Part shown: positions 8,282-15,207 of the stretch, piece after piece
Numbering within the stretch: the stretch's first letter is position 1
Layout: each line of letters begins with the position of its first letter
Origin: Actinoplanes sichuanensis
GTDB lineage: Bacteria; Actinomycetota; Actinomycetes; Mycobacteriales; Micromonosporaceae
Assembly: GCF_033097365.1 (NCBI RefSeq)
Contig: NZ_AP028461.1
Location: 8,060,001 to 8,124,000, forward strand
Direction of reading: 5' to 3'
Length of the DNA: 64,000 nucleotides
Notes under the pieces: generated by a model
Told to the model about the DNA's origin: nothing
Databases searched by the model: none
Seen by the model: the letters and a program-made list of their open reading frames with translations, nothing else
Program-made: the position numbers and the translations under genes

Positions 8282-8659
8282 ATGTTCGCGAAGAAGAACC
8301 GGGCCGAACGGACCGCCGAAGAGGCCTGGGAGCACCTCTCCAGCGCCTGGGCCACGGCCGGGGACAGTGCCGGTAGGGCCGGGCGCAAGAGCCGGCGGCT
8401 GGCGTCCCGAGCCGGCGACCGAGTGACATCGGTCACCGACGAGGCCGTGACCCGCGCCGCCGCGGCCGCCGACGCGCTGGCCGGACGCCGTCCGTCCCGC
8501 CCGTGGCTGCTGATCGCCGGGGTCGGCCTGCTCGGCGCGGCGCTCGGCTGGGCGGCGGCGAGCACGGCCCGGGCGGCGATCGAGCGTCGGGCCGAGAACG
8601 AGGAGATCGAGCTGGCCGAGACGGCAGTCGTGGTCACCCCCACGTACGACGACCACTGA
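8282..8659 (+). CDS. Small single-pass membrane protein, YtxH-like
   Basis: 125 aa: a charged N-terminal helix (EEAWEHLSSAWATAG), an Arg/Ala-rich amphipathic segment to about residue 75, one transmembrane helix (about 78-95, LLIAGVGLLGAALGWAAAS) and an acidic C-terminal tail. This arrangement resembles YtxH-type stress proteins; homology is not certain. A good GGAGG site supports ATG 8282. The sigma-B-like promoter upstream and the divergent anti-sigma antagonist suggest a general stress role. Confidence 0.75.
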   Translation: MFAKKNRAERTAEEAWEHLSSAWATAGDSAGRAGRKSRRLASRAGDRVTSVTDEAVTRAAAAADALAGRRPSRPWLLIAGVGLLGAALGWAAASTARAAIERRAENEEIELAETAVVVTPTYDDH

Positions 8660-8784
8660 CCGTTCGGGGGCATCGTCGCAGGCCCTTGCTGCTCTCCCAT
8701 GTCGAGCCCCGGCTCTGTACAGTTGAGCGGCATTCGGCTTGAACTCCTACAGCTCCCCGATCCCCGCACAGATAAGGTCCGCTG

Positions 8785-10263
8785 GTGCTCAGTGCAGGAA
8801 GCCTCCTGGACAACCGCTACCGGTTGGACGACCGGGTCGCCACCGGCGGCATGGGTGACGTCTGGCGAGGCACCGATGTGGTGCTCGGCCGGACCGTCGC
8901 GGTGAAGGTGCTGCGGACGGCGATGCTGGAGGACCCGGAGTTCGCCGCCCGCTTCTACGGCGAGGCCCGGATGATGGCCGCCTTCCGGCACCCGGGTGTG
9001 GTCGAGGTCTACGACTACGCGAGCGACGGCGACTACGAGGGCCCGGAGAAGGTCGCCTATCTGGTGATGGCGTTCGTGGAGGGCAACCCGCTCTCCAGCC
9101 GGGTCAAGGAGGGCCCGATCGGGGTCGCCGAGACGATGGCGATCGTGGCGCAGGCGGCCGACGCACTGCACGCCGCCCACGAGAACGGGATCGTCCACCG
9201 CGACGTCAAGCCGGGCAACCTGATCGTGAAGCCGACCGGCGCGGTGATCCTGGTCGACTTCGGGGTGGCCCGGTCGACCGCGATGACCAGCGTCACAGGT
9301 CTCAACGCGATCGTCGGCACCGCCCTCTACATGGCTCCGGAGCAGGTCGCCAAGGGCAACCTGACGCCCGCCACCGACATCTACGCGCTGGGCGCGGTGG
9401 CCTACCACTGCATCGCCGGGCGGCCGCCGTTCGACGGTGACAACGCGCTCCAGGTGGCGCTGCGTCACCTGGAGGACGACCCGGACCCGCTGCCCGACCA
9501 CGTGCCCTACGAGGTGCGTGAGCTGATCGCCCGGGCGATGGCCAAGCAGCCGGCCGACCGGTTCCAGAGTGCGGCCGAGTTCGCCGAGGCGGCGTTCGCG
9601 GTGGCCGGGCCGATCGACTGGAAACGGCTGACCGGCACGTCGATGACCGCCCCGATCAGCCCGGCCCGGGTCGGCAGCGGGGCCTACCCGGCGGCCCGTC
9701 AGCCCAGTGGCGCCTACCCGGCCTACGGTTACCCGGGCGAGACCGGCGTGACCGCGCCGATCAGCCCGGCGGCGCCCCGGCAGCCGCTCCCGGCCCAGCG
9801 CAGCGTGGCCGCTCCGGTGCCGTACCCGTCCTCGCGGCCCGGTCAGTCGCCGACCCAGCGCGTCCTGATGTTCGTGATCCTCGGCCTCTTCGTGCTGGCC
9901 GGCGGTCTCGGGGTGGCCTTCGCGCTGGACGACGACACCCCGTCGTCCTCCACCGGGAACAACCCGAAGAACGAGGTGCCGCAGCAGGTGCCCGGCGGCC
10001 CGGTCGAGTCCGACGAGCCGAGTGGTGATCCGTCTCCGGTCGAGTCGGAGGACGAGGTGGTCAAGCCGTCGACGAGCCGTACCAAGAAGCCGTCGGCCAG
10101 CGCCTCGGCCAGTTCGTCGCCGAAGCCGAGCGCCTCCTCGCCGTCCCCGAGCCCGTCCTCGGCGTCGCCGACACCCGACAAGACCAGCGAGAGCCCCTCC
10201 CCCGACCCGGATCCGTCGACCCCGGTGATCCCGCCGGTGCTCGGCGTCGGCCTCGGCACCTGA
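8785..10263 (+). CDS. Membrane-anchored Ser/Thr protein kinase (PknB-like, no PASTA)
   Basis: 492 aa. The Hanks-type kinase domain occupies about residues 8-280: glycine loop ATGGMGDV, ATP Lys in AVKVL, catalytic loop HRDVKPGN near residue 138, DFGVA, and the activation segment with APEQ. A linker with repeated TAPISPA and GAYPA units follows, then one transmembrane helix (about 361-383) and an extracellular Ser/Pro/Glu-rich tail of about 110 residues with no PASTA repeats. It begins with GTG at 8785. All catalytic motifs are intact. The low-complexity exterior suggests a wall-spanning stalk rather than a folded sensor. Confidence 0.93.
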   Translation: MLSAGSLLDNRYRLDDRVATGGMGDVWRGTDVVLGRTVAVKVLRTAMLEDPEFAARFYGEARMMAAFRHPGVVEVYDYASDGDYEGPEKVAYLVMAFVEGNPLSSRVKEGPIGVAETMAIVAQAADALHAAHENGIVHRDVKPGNLIVKPTGAVILVDFGVARSTAMTSVTGLNAIVGTALYMAPEQVAKGNLTPATDIYALGAVAYHCIAGRPPFDGDNALQVALRHLEDDPDPLPDHVPYEVRELIARAMAKQPADRFQSAAEFAEAAFAVAGPIDWKRLTGTSMTAPISPARVGSGAYPAARQPSGAYPAYGYPGETGVTAPISPAAPRQPLPAQRSVAAPVPYPSSRPGQSPTQRVLMFVILGLFVLAGGLGVAFALDDDTPSSSTGNNPKNEVPQQVPGGPVESDEPSGDPSPVESEDEVVKPSTSRTKKPSASASASSSPKPSASSPSPSPSSASPTPDKTSESPSPDPDPSTPVIPPVLGVGLGT

Positions 10264-10359
10264 AAAGCAACTGAACCCTCAACTCGGTCGGCCTGATGCC
10301 GATGGTCTCGGCGGCACGGAGAACCAGCCGGGCCGTCACGGGAAGAGGGTCGCACCACG

Positions 10360-10992
10360 ATGACAGTCCAGACTCCACCGGAGCCGGGCCACTACCCGAG
10401 CGCGCCCCCGTGGGCCGGGCCGCCGGTTCCGGAGCCGCCGCCTCCCCCGCACACCGCCCCGCTGTACGGCGGGACCGTGCCGGCCTACGGATCTCCCGAG
10501 AACAAGCACGGCCAGCTGCTGGTCCGGTTCCCCGGTGAGGTGCACGACCTCAACCGGCCGGAGGCGCCGTCGTGGCGGCCGGTGGTGGTCTGGACGTTCC
10601 TGCTCAGCGCCCTCGGCATCATCTCGGTGCTGCGGCGGGCGTCCCAGGCACGTCGCTACGGGCGGCGCCGGCGGCCGTACTGGATCGCCTTCGTGGTGAC
10701 GCTGGTGGCCGGTGGCGCCTTCTGGACGGCGACGGTGTTCAACGCGGCGATTCCGCTCTACCACTGGCACCAGGAGGCGGGGCTGACCGAGCAGCTCCAG
10801 ACGGCGCTGGTCTCGGACGCCCGGGTGACCAAGAAGTTCGGCCAGGTCACCGCGGTCGAATGCACGTCGGAGAGCAAGCGGGACGCCGAAGGGGTACGCA
10901 CCTACCTGTGCACCTTCGAGCTGTCCACCGGCAAGACCAACGGCATGTACGTGAACGCCGACACCGAGGGCAACTGGCGGGAGAAGGAGTGA
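10360..10992 (+). CDS. Proline-rich two-helix membrane protein
   Basis: 210 aa. The first 45 residues are Pro/Gly/Tyr-rich and cytosolic. Two transmembrane helices (about 73-88 and 107-127) flank a short basic loop RRYGRRRRPYW. A domain with two Cys (ECTSESK and YLCTFEL) forms the C-terminal 70 residues and may carry a disulfide outside the membrane. It lies 96 bases behind the kinase gene and may share its transcript; the proline-rich tail could be a kinase substrate or docking segment. Family not recognised. Confidence 0.75.
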   Translation: MTVQTPPEPGHYPSAPPWAGPPVPEPPPPPHTAPLYGGTVPAYGSPENKHGQLLVRFPGEVHDLNRPEAPSWRPVVVWTFLLSALGIISVLRRASQARRYGRRRRPYWIAFVVTLVAGGAFWTATVFNAAIPLYHWHQEAGLTEQLQTALVSDARVTKKFGQVTAVECTSESKRDAEGVRTYLCTFELSTGKTNGMYVNADTEGNWREKE

Positions 10993-10997
10993 CAGCA

Positions 10998-11023
10998 GGC
11001 CGGCCCGGTCACCCGGGCCGGCC
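10998..11023. terminator. Strong GC hairpin between convergent genes
   Basis: An 11-bp perfect stem (10998-11008 with 11013-11023) and loop TCAC lies between the stop at 10992 and the stop of the convergent nucleotidase at 11044. It has no U-tract, as is common for actinobacterial terminators, and can act in both directions. Confidence 0.7.
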
Positions 11024-11043
11024 GCCGCTGTCCGGAAGGACGG

Positions 11044-12825
11044 TCAAAAGACCGGCACACCCTCGCGTACGAGCCGCCAGTTCGCAACGAAGAAGTCGGC
11101 CGGGTCGATGGCGCCCTTCGCCTGGGCCCAGTCGATGAGGAGCTGACGGATCTCCTGCTGGGCGTTGTAGACCTGGGTCTTCACGATGCCCGGGAAGCTG
11201 CCGCCGCCGGAGCGCCGGTAGTTGTTGACCGCGACCACGAACCGCGCGTCGGCGGCCACCTCCACCCCGCCGATCTGGAAGCGGGTGATCCGGCTGCCGA
11301 CCGGCTTGCTGATGTCGATGTCGTAGTCGATGCCGGAGAACACGTCGTAGTTGTAGTCGGGCACGGCGGGGTCGCTGATCGTCTCCGGGTTCACCGGGGC
11401 GCCGACCGGGTGGGTGAGGAAGTACTTCGCGGAGTACTCCAGGTACGCCTTCACCTCGGCGCCGGTCAGCACGACCGCCTCCAGGGTGTTGTCGTAGATG
11501 TAGAGCCCGGCGACGTCCTTGATCTTCACATCGCCCTGCGGGAACACCGCGGTCCGGCTGAACGGCGCGGCGATCGACAGCACCGGCAGCGACGCGTACT
11601 CCGTACCGGCCAGGGCCGCCGTGACCGTGTCGGTCTGCACCTTGTTGATGTAGTCGAGGATCGGGGTGTCCTCGTACCGACTGGTCGCGGCGGAGAGCTC
11701 CACCGTCGACGCGGCGACGACCTGGTTGACGTACGCCACGGTCTTGTCGTGCTGCTTCTTCACCACGGCGAGGACCTTGGGGTCGGCCTCGACGGTGTTG
11801 GTGTTCAGCGACGCGGCCGCCTTCGACGTGATCTTCCAGCAGCCCTTGACCCGGGTGAGGTCGAAGTCCATCTTGGTGAGCCGCTGGCCCCACTTGGACG
11901 GCTCGGAGAGCAGCACCTGCTCGCCCGTCCGGAGGTTGGTCACGAACCGCTGCGCGACCTCACGGTGCGCGTGCCCGAAGAGGATCGCGTCGATGCCGGG
12001 CACCTGCTCGGCGATCAGCGCCGAGGGGTTCTCGTTGGGCAGCTCGGGGCCGTAGCTGCTGGTGCCGCTGTCGCCGCCGTGCGCGGAGATGAGCACGACG
12101 TCGGCGCCGCGGGCCCGCATGATCGGCACCCACTTGGCCGCCGTGGCGATCATGTCGGTGAACTCGATCTTCCCCTCGACGTTCGCCCGGTCCCAGATCG
12201 CCGAGCCCGGGTTGGTGAGACCGAGGATGCCGACGCGCAGCGTCGGCGCGTGCCGACCGAGCGAGACCTTCTTGATGACGTACGGGGTGAACGCCGGCTT
12301 TCCGGTCTTGACACTGATCGCGTTGGCGGCGAGGGCCGGGAACCCGAGCTGCCGGATCCACAGGTTCAGCAGTGGCAGACCGTAGTTGAACTCGTGGTTG
12401 CCCAGCGTCACCGCGTCGTAGTGCAGCACGTTCATGGCCCGCGCCATCGGGTGCTTCTCACCGGTCGAGGTGATCGGCTCCTGCTTGGCGTAGTAGGTGG
12501 CCAGCGGGGTGCCCTGGATCGTGTCACCGGCGTCCAGCACCAGGACCGGGCCGGTCGCCTCGGCGCGCAGCTTGTTCACCAGCGCGGCCAGCTTGGCCAC
12601 GCCGACGTCGTTGTGGGCGCTGTCGTCGTACTCGGCGTCCCGGTAGTAGTCCCAGTTGTAGACGTTGCCGTGGGTGTCTGAGGTACCCAGCACGGTCAGG
12701 CGGTACGTGGTGGTGCCGCCACCCTGGTGAGCCTGCGCCGCCCCGGAGACCATCAACGGAGCGGCGACGCCGGCCGCGGACGCGGCGAGGACGCTCCGCC
12801 GCGAAACGCCTGTGGGATTGGACAT
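11044..12825 (-). CDS. Tat-exported bifunctional metallophosphatase/5'-nucleotidase
   Basis: 593 aa. It hydrolyses extracellular nucleotides for phosphate and nucleoside salvage. A Tat signal is present (SRRSVLAASAAGVAA, about residues 8-22). The catalytic metallophosphoesterase domain shows GTSDTHGN, DAGDTIQG, GNHEFNYG and GHAHREV, all metal-ligand motifs. The C-terminal half is a 5_nucleotid_C domain for nucleotide recognition. I moved the start to ATG 12825, which has an AGAGGT site and puts the twin-arginine motif near the N terminus; an in-frame ATG at 12876 would add 17 residues before it. Phosphate-starvation control is typical of the family but not visible here. Confidence 0.93.
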   Translation of the reverse strand: MSNPTGVSRRSVLAASAAGVAAPLMVSGAAQAHQGGGTTTYRLTVLGTSDTHGNVYNWDYYRDAEYDDSAHNDVGVAKLAALVNKLRAEATGPVLVLDAGDTIQGTPLATYYAKQEPITSTGEKHPMARAMNVLHYDAVTLGNHEFNYGLPLLNLWIRQLGFPALAANAISVKTGKPAFTPYVIKKVSLGRHAPTLRVGILGLTNPGSAIWDRANVEGKIEFTDMIATAAKWVPIMRARGADVVLISAHGGDSGTSSYGPELPNENPSALIAEQVPGIDAILFGHAHREVAQRFVTNLRTGEQVLLSEPSKWGQRLTKMDFDLTRVKGCWKITSKAAASLNTNTVEADPKVLAVVKKQHDKTVAYVNQVVAASTVELSAATSRYEDTPILDYINKVQTDTVTAALAGTEYASLPVLSIAAPFSRTAVFPQGDVKIKDVAGLYIYDNTLEAVVLTGAEVKAYLEYSAKYFLTHPVGAPVNPETISDPAVPDYNYDVFSGIDYDIDISKPVGSRITRFQIGGVEVAADARFVVAVNNYRRSGGGSFPGIVKTQVYNAQQEIRQLLIDWAQAKGAIDPADFFVANWRLVREGVPVF

Positions 12826-12930
12826 TGCGGACCTCTCAGCATCAAAGTCAGGTGGCGCCTCGTGGGCGCCGAACACTGCACCCTAACGGCCGGTAAGGGG
12901 ATCGGTCGATGGACCTGGATTGCGTGCCGG

Positions 12931-14574
12931 TCAAATCTGGTCGAGGGCCTCGATACCCAGCAGAAACATTCCGGTGTGGAGGGTCCGCGCGGTGAGATCG
13001 GCCAGCCCGAGCCGGCTCGCCCGCACGTCGCCCTCGGCCCGCAGCACCGGGCACCGTTCCCAGAAGACCGAGAACGCCACGGCCAGTCCGTGCAGGTGAA
13101 CCGCGAGCCGGTGCGGTTCGGCCGCGGCCGCGGCGGCCCGGACCGCCGGTTCGAAACCGAGCAGCGCCAGCGCCAGCGCCCGCTCGGCCGGCTCGGTCAC
13201 CGTCACCGGGCCGGGGCCGCTACCCGCCTTCCGGAACAGTGACCGGATCCGGGCGTAGGCGTACTGCAGGTAGGGGCCGGTGTTTCCGGTGCTGGCGAGC
13301 ATCCGGTCCCAGTCGAAGACGTAGTCGCCCATCCGGTCGCCGGACAGGTCGGCGTACTTGATCGCGCCGATGCCGATCGCCGGTTCGCTGGCCCGGGAGG
13401 TCGCCTCGTCGAGCAGTTCGGCCAGTTTGATCGTGTCACCGGCCCGGGTCTTCAGCATCTTGCCGTCGGCGCCCAGGATCGACCCGAACCCGATGTGCTC
13501 GGCGATCACGTCGTCGGGCAGCCAGCCCGCCTCCCGCGCGACCGCGAAGACCATCTGGAAGTGGATCCGCTGCGGGCTGCCGACCACATAGAGCATCCGG
13601 TTCGCGCCGAGTCTCCCGACCCGGTGCCGGACCGCGGCCAGGTCGGTCGCGGCGTACCCGAAACCGCCGTCGGCCTTGCGCACGATCAGCGGCAGTGGGG
13701 CGCCGTCCCGTCCGGTGAACCCGGCCGGGAACGCGCAGAGCGCGCCGTCGCTCTCGACCAGCAGGTTCTTCTCGGTCAGTCCGGCCACCACCGCCTCGAG
13801 ATCCTCCTGGTACCGGCTCTCCCCCGCGAAATCGTCCGGGCCGAGGGTGACACCGAGCCGGGCGTAGACGTCCAGGAAGTACCGCTCGGACCGGGCGACC
13901 AGCTCCCGCCACAGCTCCCGGGACAGCGGGTCGCCGGACTGCAGCGCCACCACCCGCATCCGGGCCCGGGTCCGGAAGTCGTCGTCGGTGTCGAACTTGA
14001 CCCGGGCCGCCTGATAGAAGGCGGTCAGGTCGCCGATCGAGTGGTCGCCCGCGCCACCGGCGTCGATCAGGTGCTCGACCAGCATGCCGAACGGGGTGCC
14101 CCAGTCGCCCAGGTGGTTCACCCGGATCAGGTCGTGACCCAGCCATTCGTACGTCCGGGCCAGGGCGTCCCCGATGATCGTCGACCGCAGGTGGCCGACG
14201 TGCATCTCCTTGGCCACGTTGGGGCCGGAGTAGTCGACGACGATCCGCTCCGGTACGGCGACCGGGGCGACACCCAGCCGCTCGTCGGCGGCCGCCGCCC
14301 GCAGCGCCCCGTCGATCAGGTCGCCGGTCAGGGTCAGATTGAGGAAGCCCGGGCCGGACACCTCGACCTCGGCGATCCCGGCCAGGTCGGCGGCGGCGGC
14401 CACCTCGGCGGCGATCGCCCGGGGCGGCCGGCCCAGCTCCCGGGCCAGTCCGAGCGCCGCCCCGGACTGGAAGTCGGCGTGCGGCGAGGCCCGGACCGCC
14501 GGATCGACGGGATGGCCGGCGACCGCTTCGAAGGCGGGGGCGAGCCGGTCGTGCAGAAGAGATTCGAGATTCAT
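12931..14574 (-). CDS. argS: Arginyl-tRNA synthetase
   Basis: 547 aa class I synthetase that charges tRNA-Arg. The additional N-terminal domain (residues 1-100) is followed by the HIGH-type motif KEMHVGHLRS near residue 124, the GDWG region, and a KMSKS-equivalent GKMLKTRAGD near 372, so the second signature is degenerate as in many ArgS proteins. The DALR anticodon-binding domain ends with the usual C-terminal Met-rich LHTGMFLLGIEALDQI. A GGAG site precedes ATG 14574. The 150-base leader contains an arginine-codon peptide and a strong hairpin, so expression is probably controlled by attenuation. Whether another argS exists in this genome cannot be seen. Confidence 0.95.
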   Translation of the reverse strand: MNLESLLHDRLAPAFEAVAGHPVDPAVRASPHADFQSGAALGLARELGRPPRAIAAEVAAAADLAGIAEVEVSGPGFLNLTLTGDLIDGALRAAAADERLGVAPVAVPERIVVDYSGPNVAKEMHVGHLRSTIIGDALARTYEWLGHDLIRVNHLGDWGTPFGMLVEHLIDAGGAGDHSIGDLTAFYQAARVKFDTDDDFRTRARMRVVALQSGDPLSRELWRELVARSERYFLDVYARLGVTLGPDDFAGESRYQEDLEAVVAGLTEKNLLVESDGALCAFPAGFTGRDGAPLPLIVRKADGGFGYAATDLAAVRHRVGRLGANRMLYVVGSPQRIHFQMVFAVAREAGWLPDDVIAEHIGFGSILGADGKMLKTRAGDTIKLAELLDEATSRASEPAIGIGAIKYADLSGDRMGDYVFDWDRMLASTGNTGPYLQYAYARIRSLFRKAGSGPGPVTVTEPAERALALALLGFEPAVRAAAAAAEPHRLAVHLHGLAVAFSVFWERCPVLRAEGDVRASRLGLADLTARTLHTGMFLLGIEALDQI

Positions 14575-14623
14575 GGTCGACTCCGTCGATGATCAGGACG
14601 GGTCGGACCGGTGCCTTCTCCGG

Positions 14624-14649
14624 CTCCGGCGGGTGTCGACCCGCCGGAG
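14624..14649 (-). promoter_or_regulatory. Attenuator hairpin in the argS leader
   Basis: On the minus-strand transcript CTCCGGCGGGT, loop CGAC and ACCCGCCGGAG form an 11-bp perfect stem; an outer CCTTC/GAAGG pairing (14651-14655 with 14614-14618) extends it. The left arm contains CGGCGG, which can instead pair with CCGCCG in the last arginine codons of the leader peptide, and also CCGGC...GTCG, complementary to the CGAC and GCCGG of the Arg run. Mutually exclusive structures are the hallmark of leader-peptide attenuation. There is no U-tract. Confidence 0.6.
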
Positions 14650-14662
14650 GGAAGGCATGGCT

Positions 14663-14725
14663 TCAGCGGCGGCCGTGAGGACGCCGGCGTCGCTCACTCA
14701 CCGAGAGCACGCTGAAGCAGAACAT
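14663..14725 (-). CDS. Arginine-rich leader peptide of argS, 20 aa
   Basis: ATG at 14725 opens a 20-codon frame whose product begins MFCFSVLSVSE, continues with RRRR, then PHG and RR before TGA. Six of 20 residues are Arg, and the four consecutive Arg codons are CGA, CGC, CGG and CGT, one of each CGN type. A TATAGT -10 box ends six bases before the ATG, so the mRNA would start at the ATG itself (leaderless), a normal initiation mode in actinobacteria. It lies between a promoter and the argS gene and precedes a strong hairpin. The match of codon content to the downstream synthetase is the main evidence for an attenuation peptide. Confidence 0.7.
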   Translation of the reverse strand: MFCFSVLSVSERRRRPHGRR

Positions 14726-14731
14726 GCGGTG

Positions 14732-14737
14732 ACTATA
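14732..14737 (-). promoter_or_regulatory. -10 element of the argS leader transcript
   Basis: TATAGT on the minus strand with the predicted transcription start at or next to the leader ATG 14725. A -35 with 17-base spacing (TGGAAC-like) is weak. It overlaps the divergent promoter region of the phosphatase gene that begins at 14761. Confidence 0.6.
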
Positions 14738-14760
14738 GCCCGCCTGGCACTATTCGTTCC

Positions 14761-15207
14761 ATGAGCGGGTGGGACGAGGACGGCGCCGGAATCCTGCGGC
14801 TGCCGTCCGGACGGCTGATCCGCGGACGGGGCCTGCGGGCCGCGATGCCGACCGGGCACCCGCCGCACCTCGGCATCTACCTGCAGGGCGCGGCACCGCC
14901 GGAGTTCGGGTGGGACAGCCGGTGGGTGCGGTGGCCGGACTTCTGGCTGCCGCGCGATCCGGCGTACACCGCTGAGGTCTTGACGGAGGCCTTGCGCCGC
15001 GCGGACGGCGAGCGGGTCGAGATCGCCTGCACCGGGGGTGTCGGCCGGACCGGCACCGCGCTGGCCTGCCTGGCCGTGCTCGACGGCGTGCCGCCGGACG
15101 AGGCGGTGGCCTGGATCCGGCGGCACTATCACCGACATGCGGTGGAGACTCCCTGGCAGAAGCGTTTCGTCGCGCGCTTCAGACCGCCGGGGGCCGCCAG
15201 ATCGTGA
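14761..15207 (+). CDS. Protein-tyrosine/dual-specificity phosphatase-like protein
   Basis: 148 aa. The active-site loop is ACTGGVGRTGTA, a CX5R P-loop with nucleophile Cys90 and Arg96; the usual His before Cys is Ala-Cys here. A general-acid Asp probably comes from the WPDFWLPRDP segment (residues 58-67). It could dephosphorylate tyrosine, as a counterpart to bacterial kinases, or a small molecule. It starts 36 bases from the divergent argS leader and its 3' end overlaps the convergent lyase by 29 bases. Possibly leaderless: no ribosome site precedes ATG 14761. Confidence 0.85.
   Translation: MSGWDEDGAGILRLPSGRLIRGRGLRAAMPTGHPPHLGIYLQGAAPPEFGWDSRWVRWPDFWLPRDPAYTAEVLTEALRRADGERVEIACTGGVGRTGTALACLAVLDGVPPDEAVAWIRRHYHRHAVETPWQKRFVARFRPPGAARS

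Noticed and set aside
14575..14760. T-box riboswitch upstream of argS
   Set aside because: No T-box sequence or specifier-loop architecture; a leader peptide with hairpin explains the region better.
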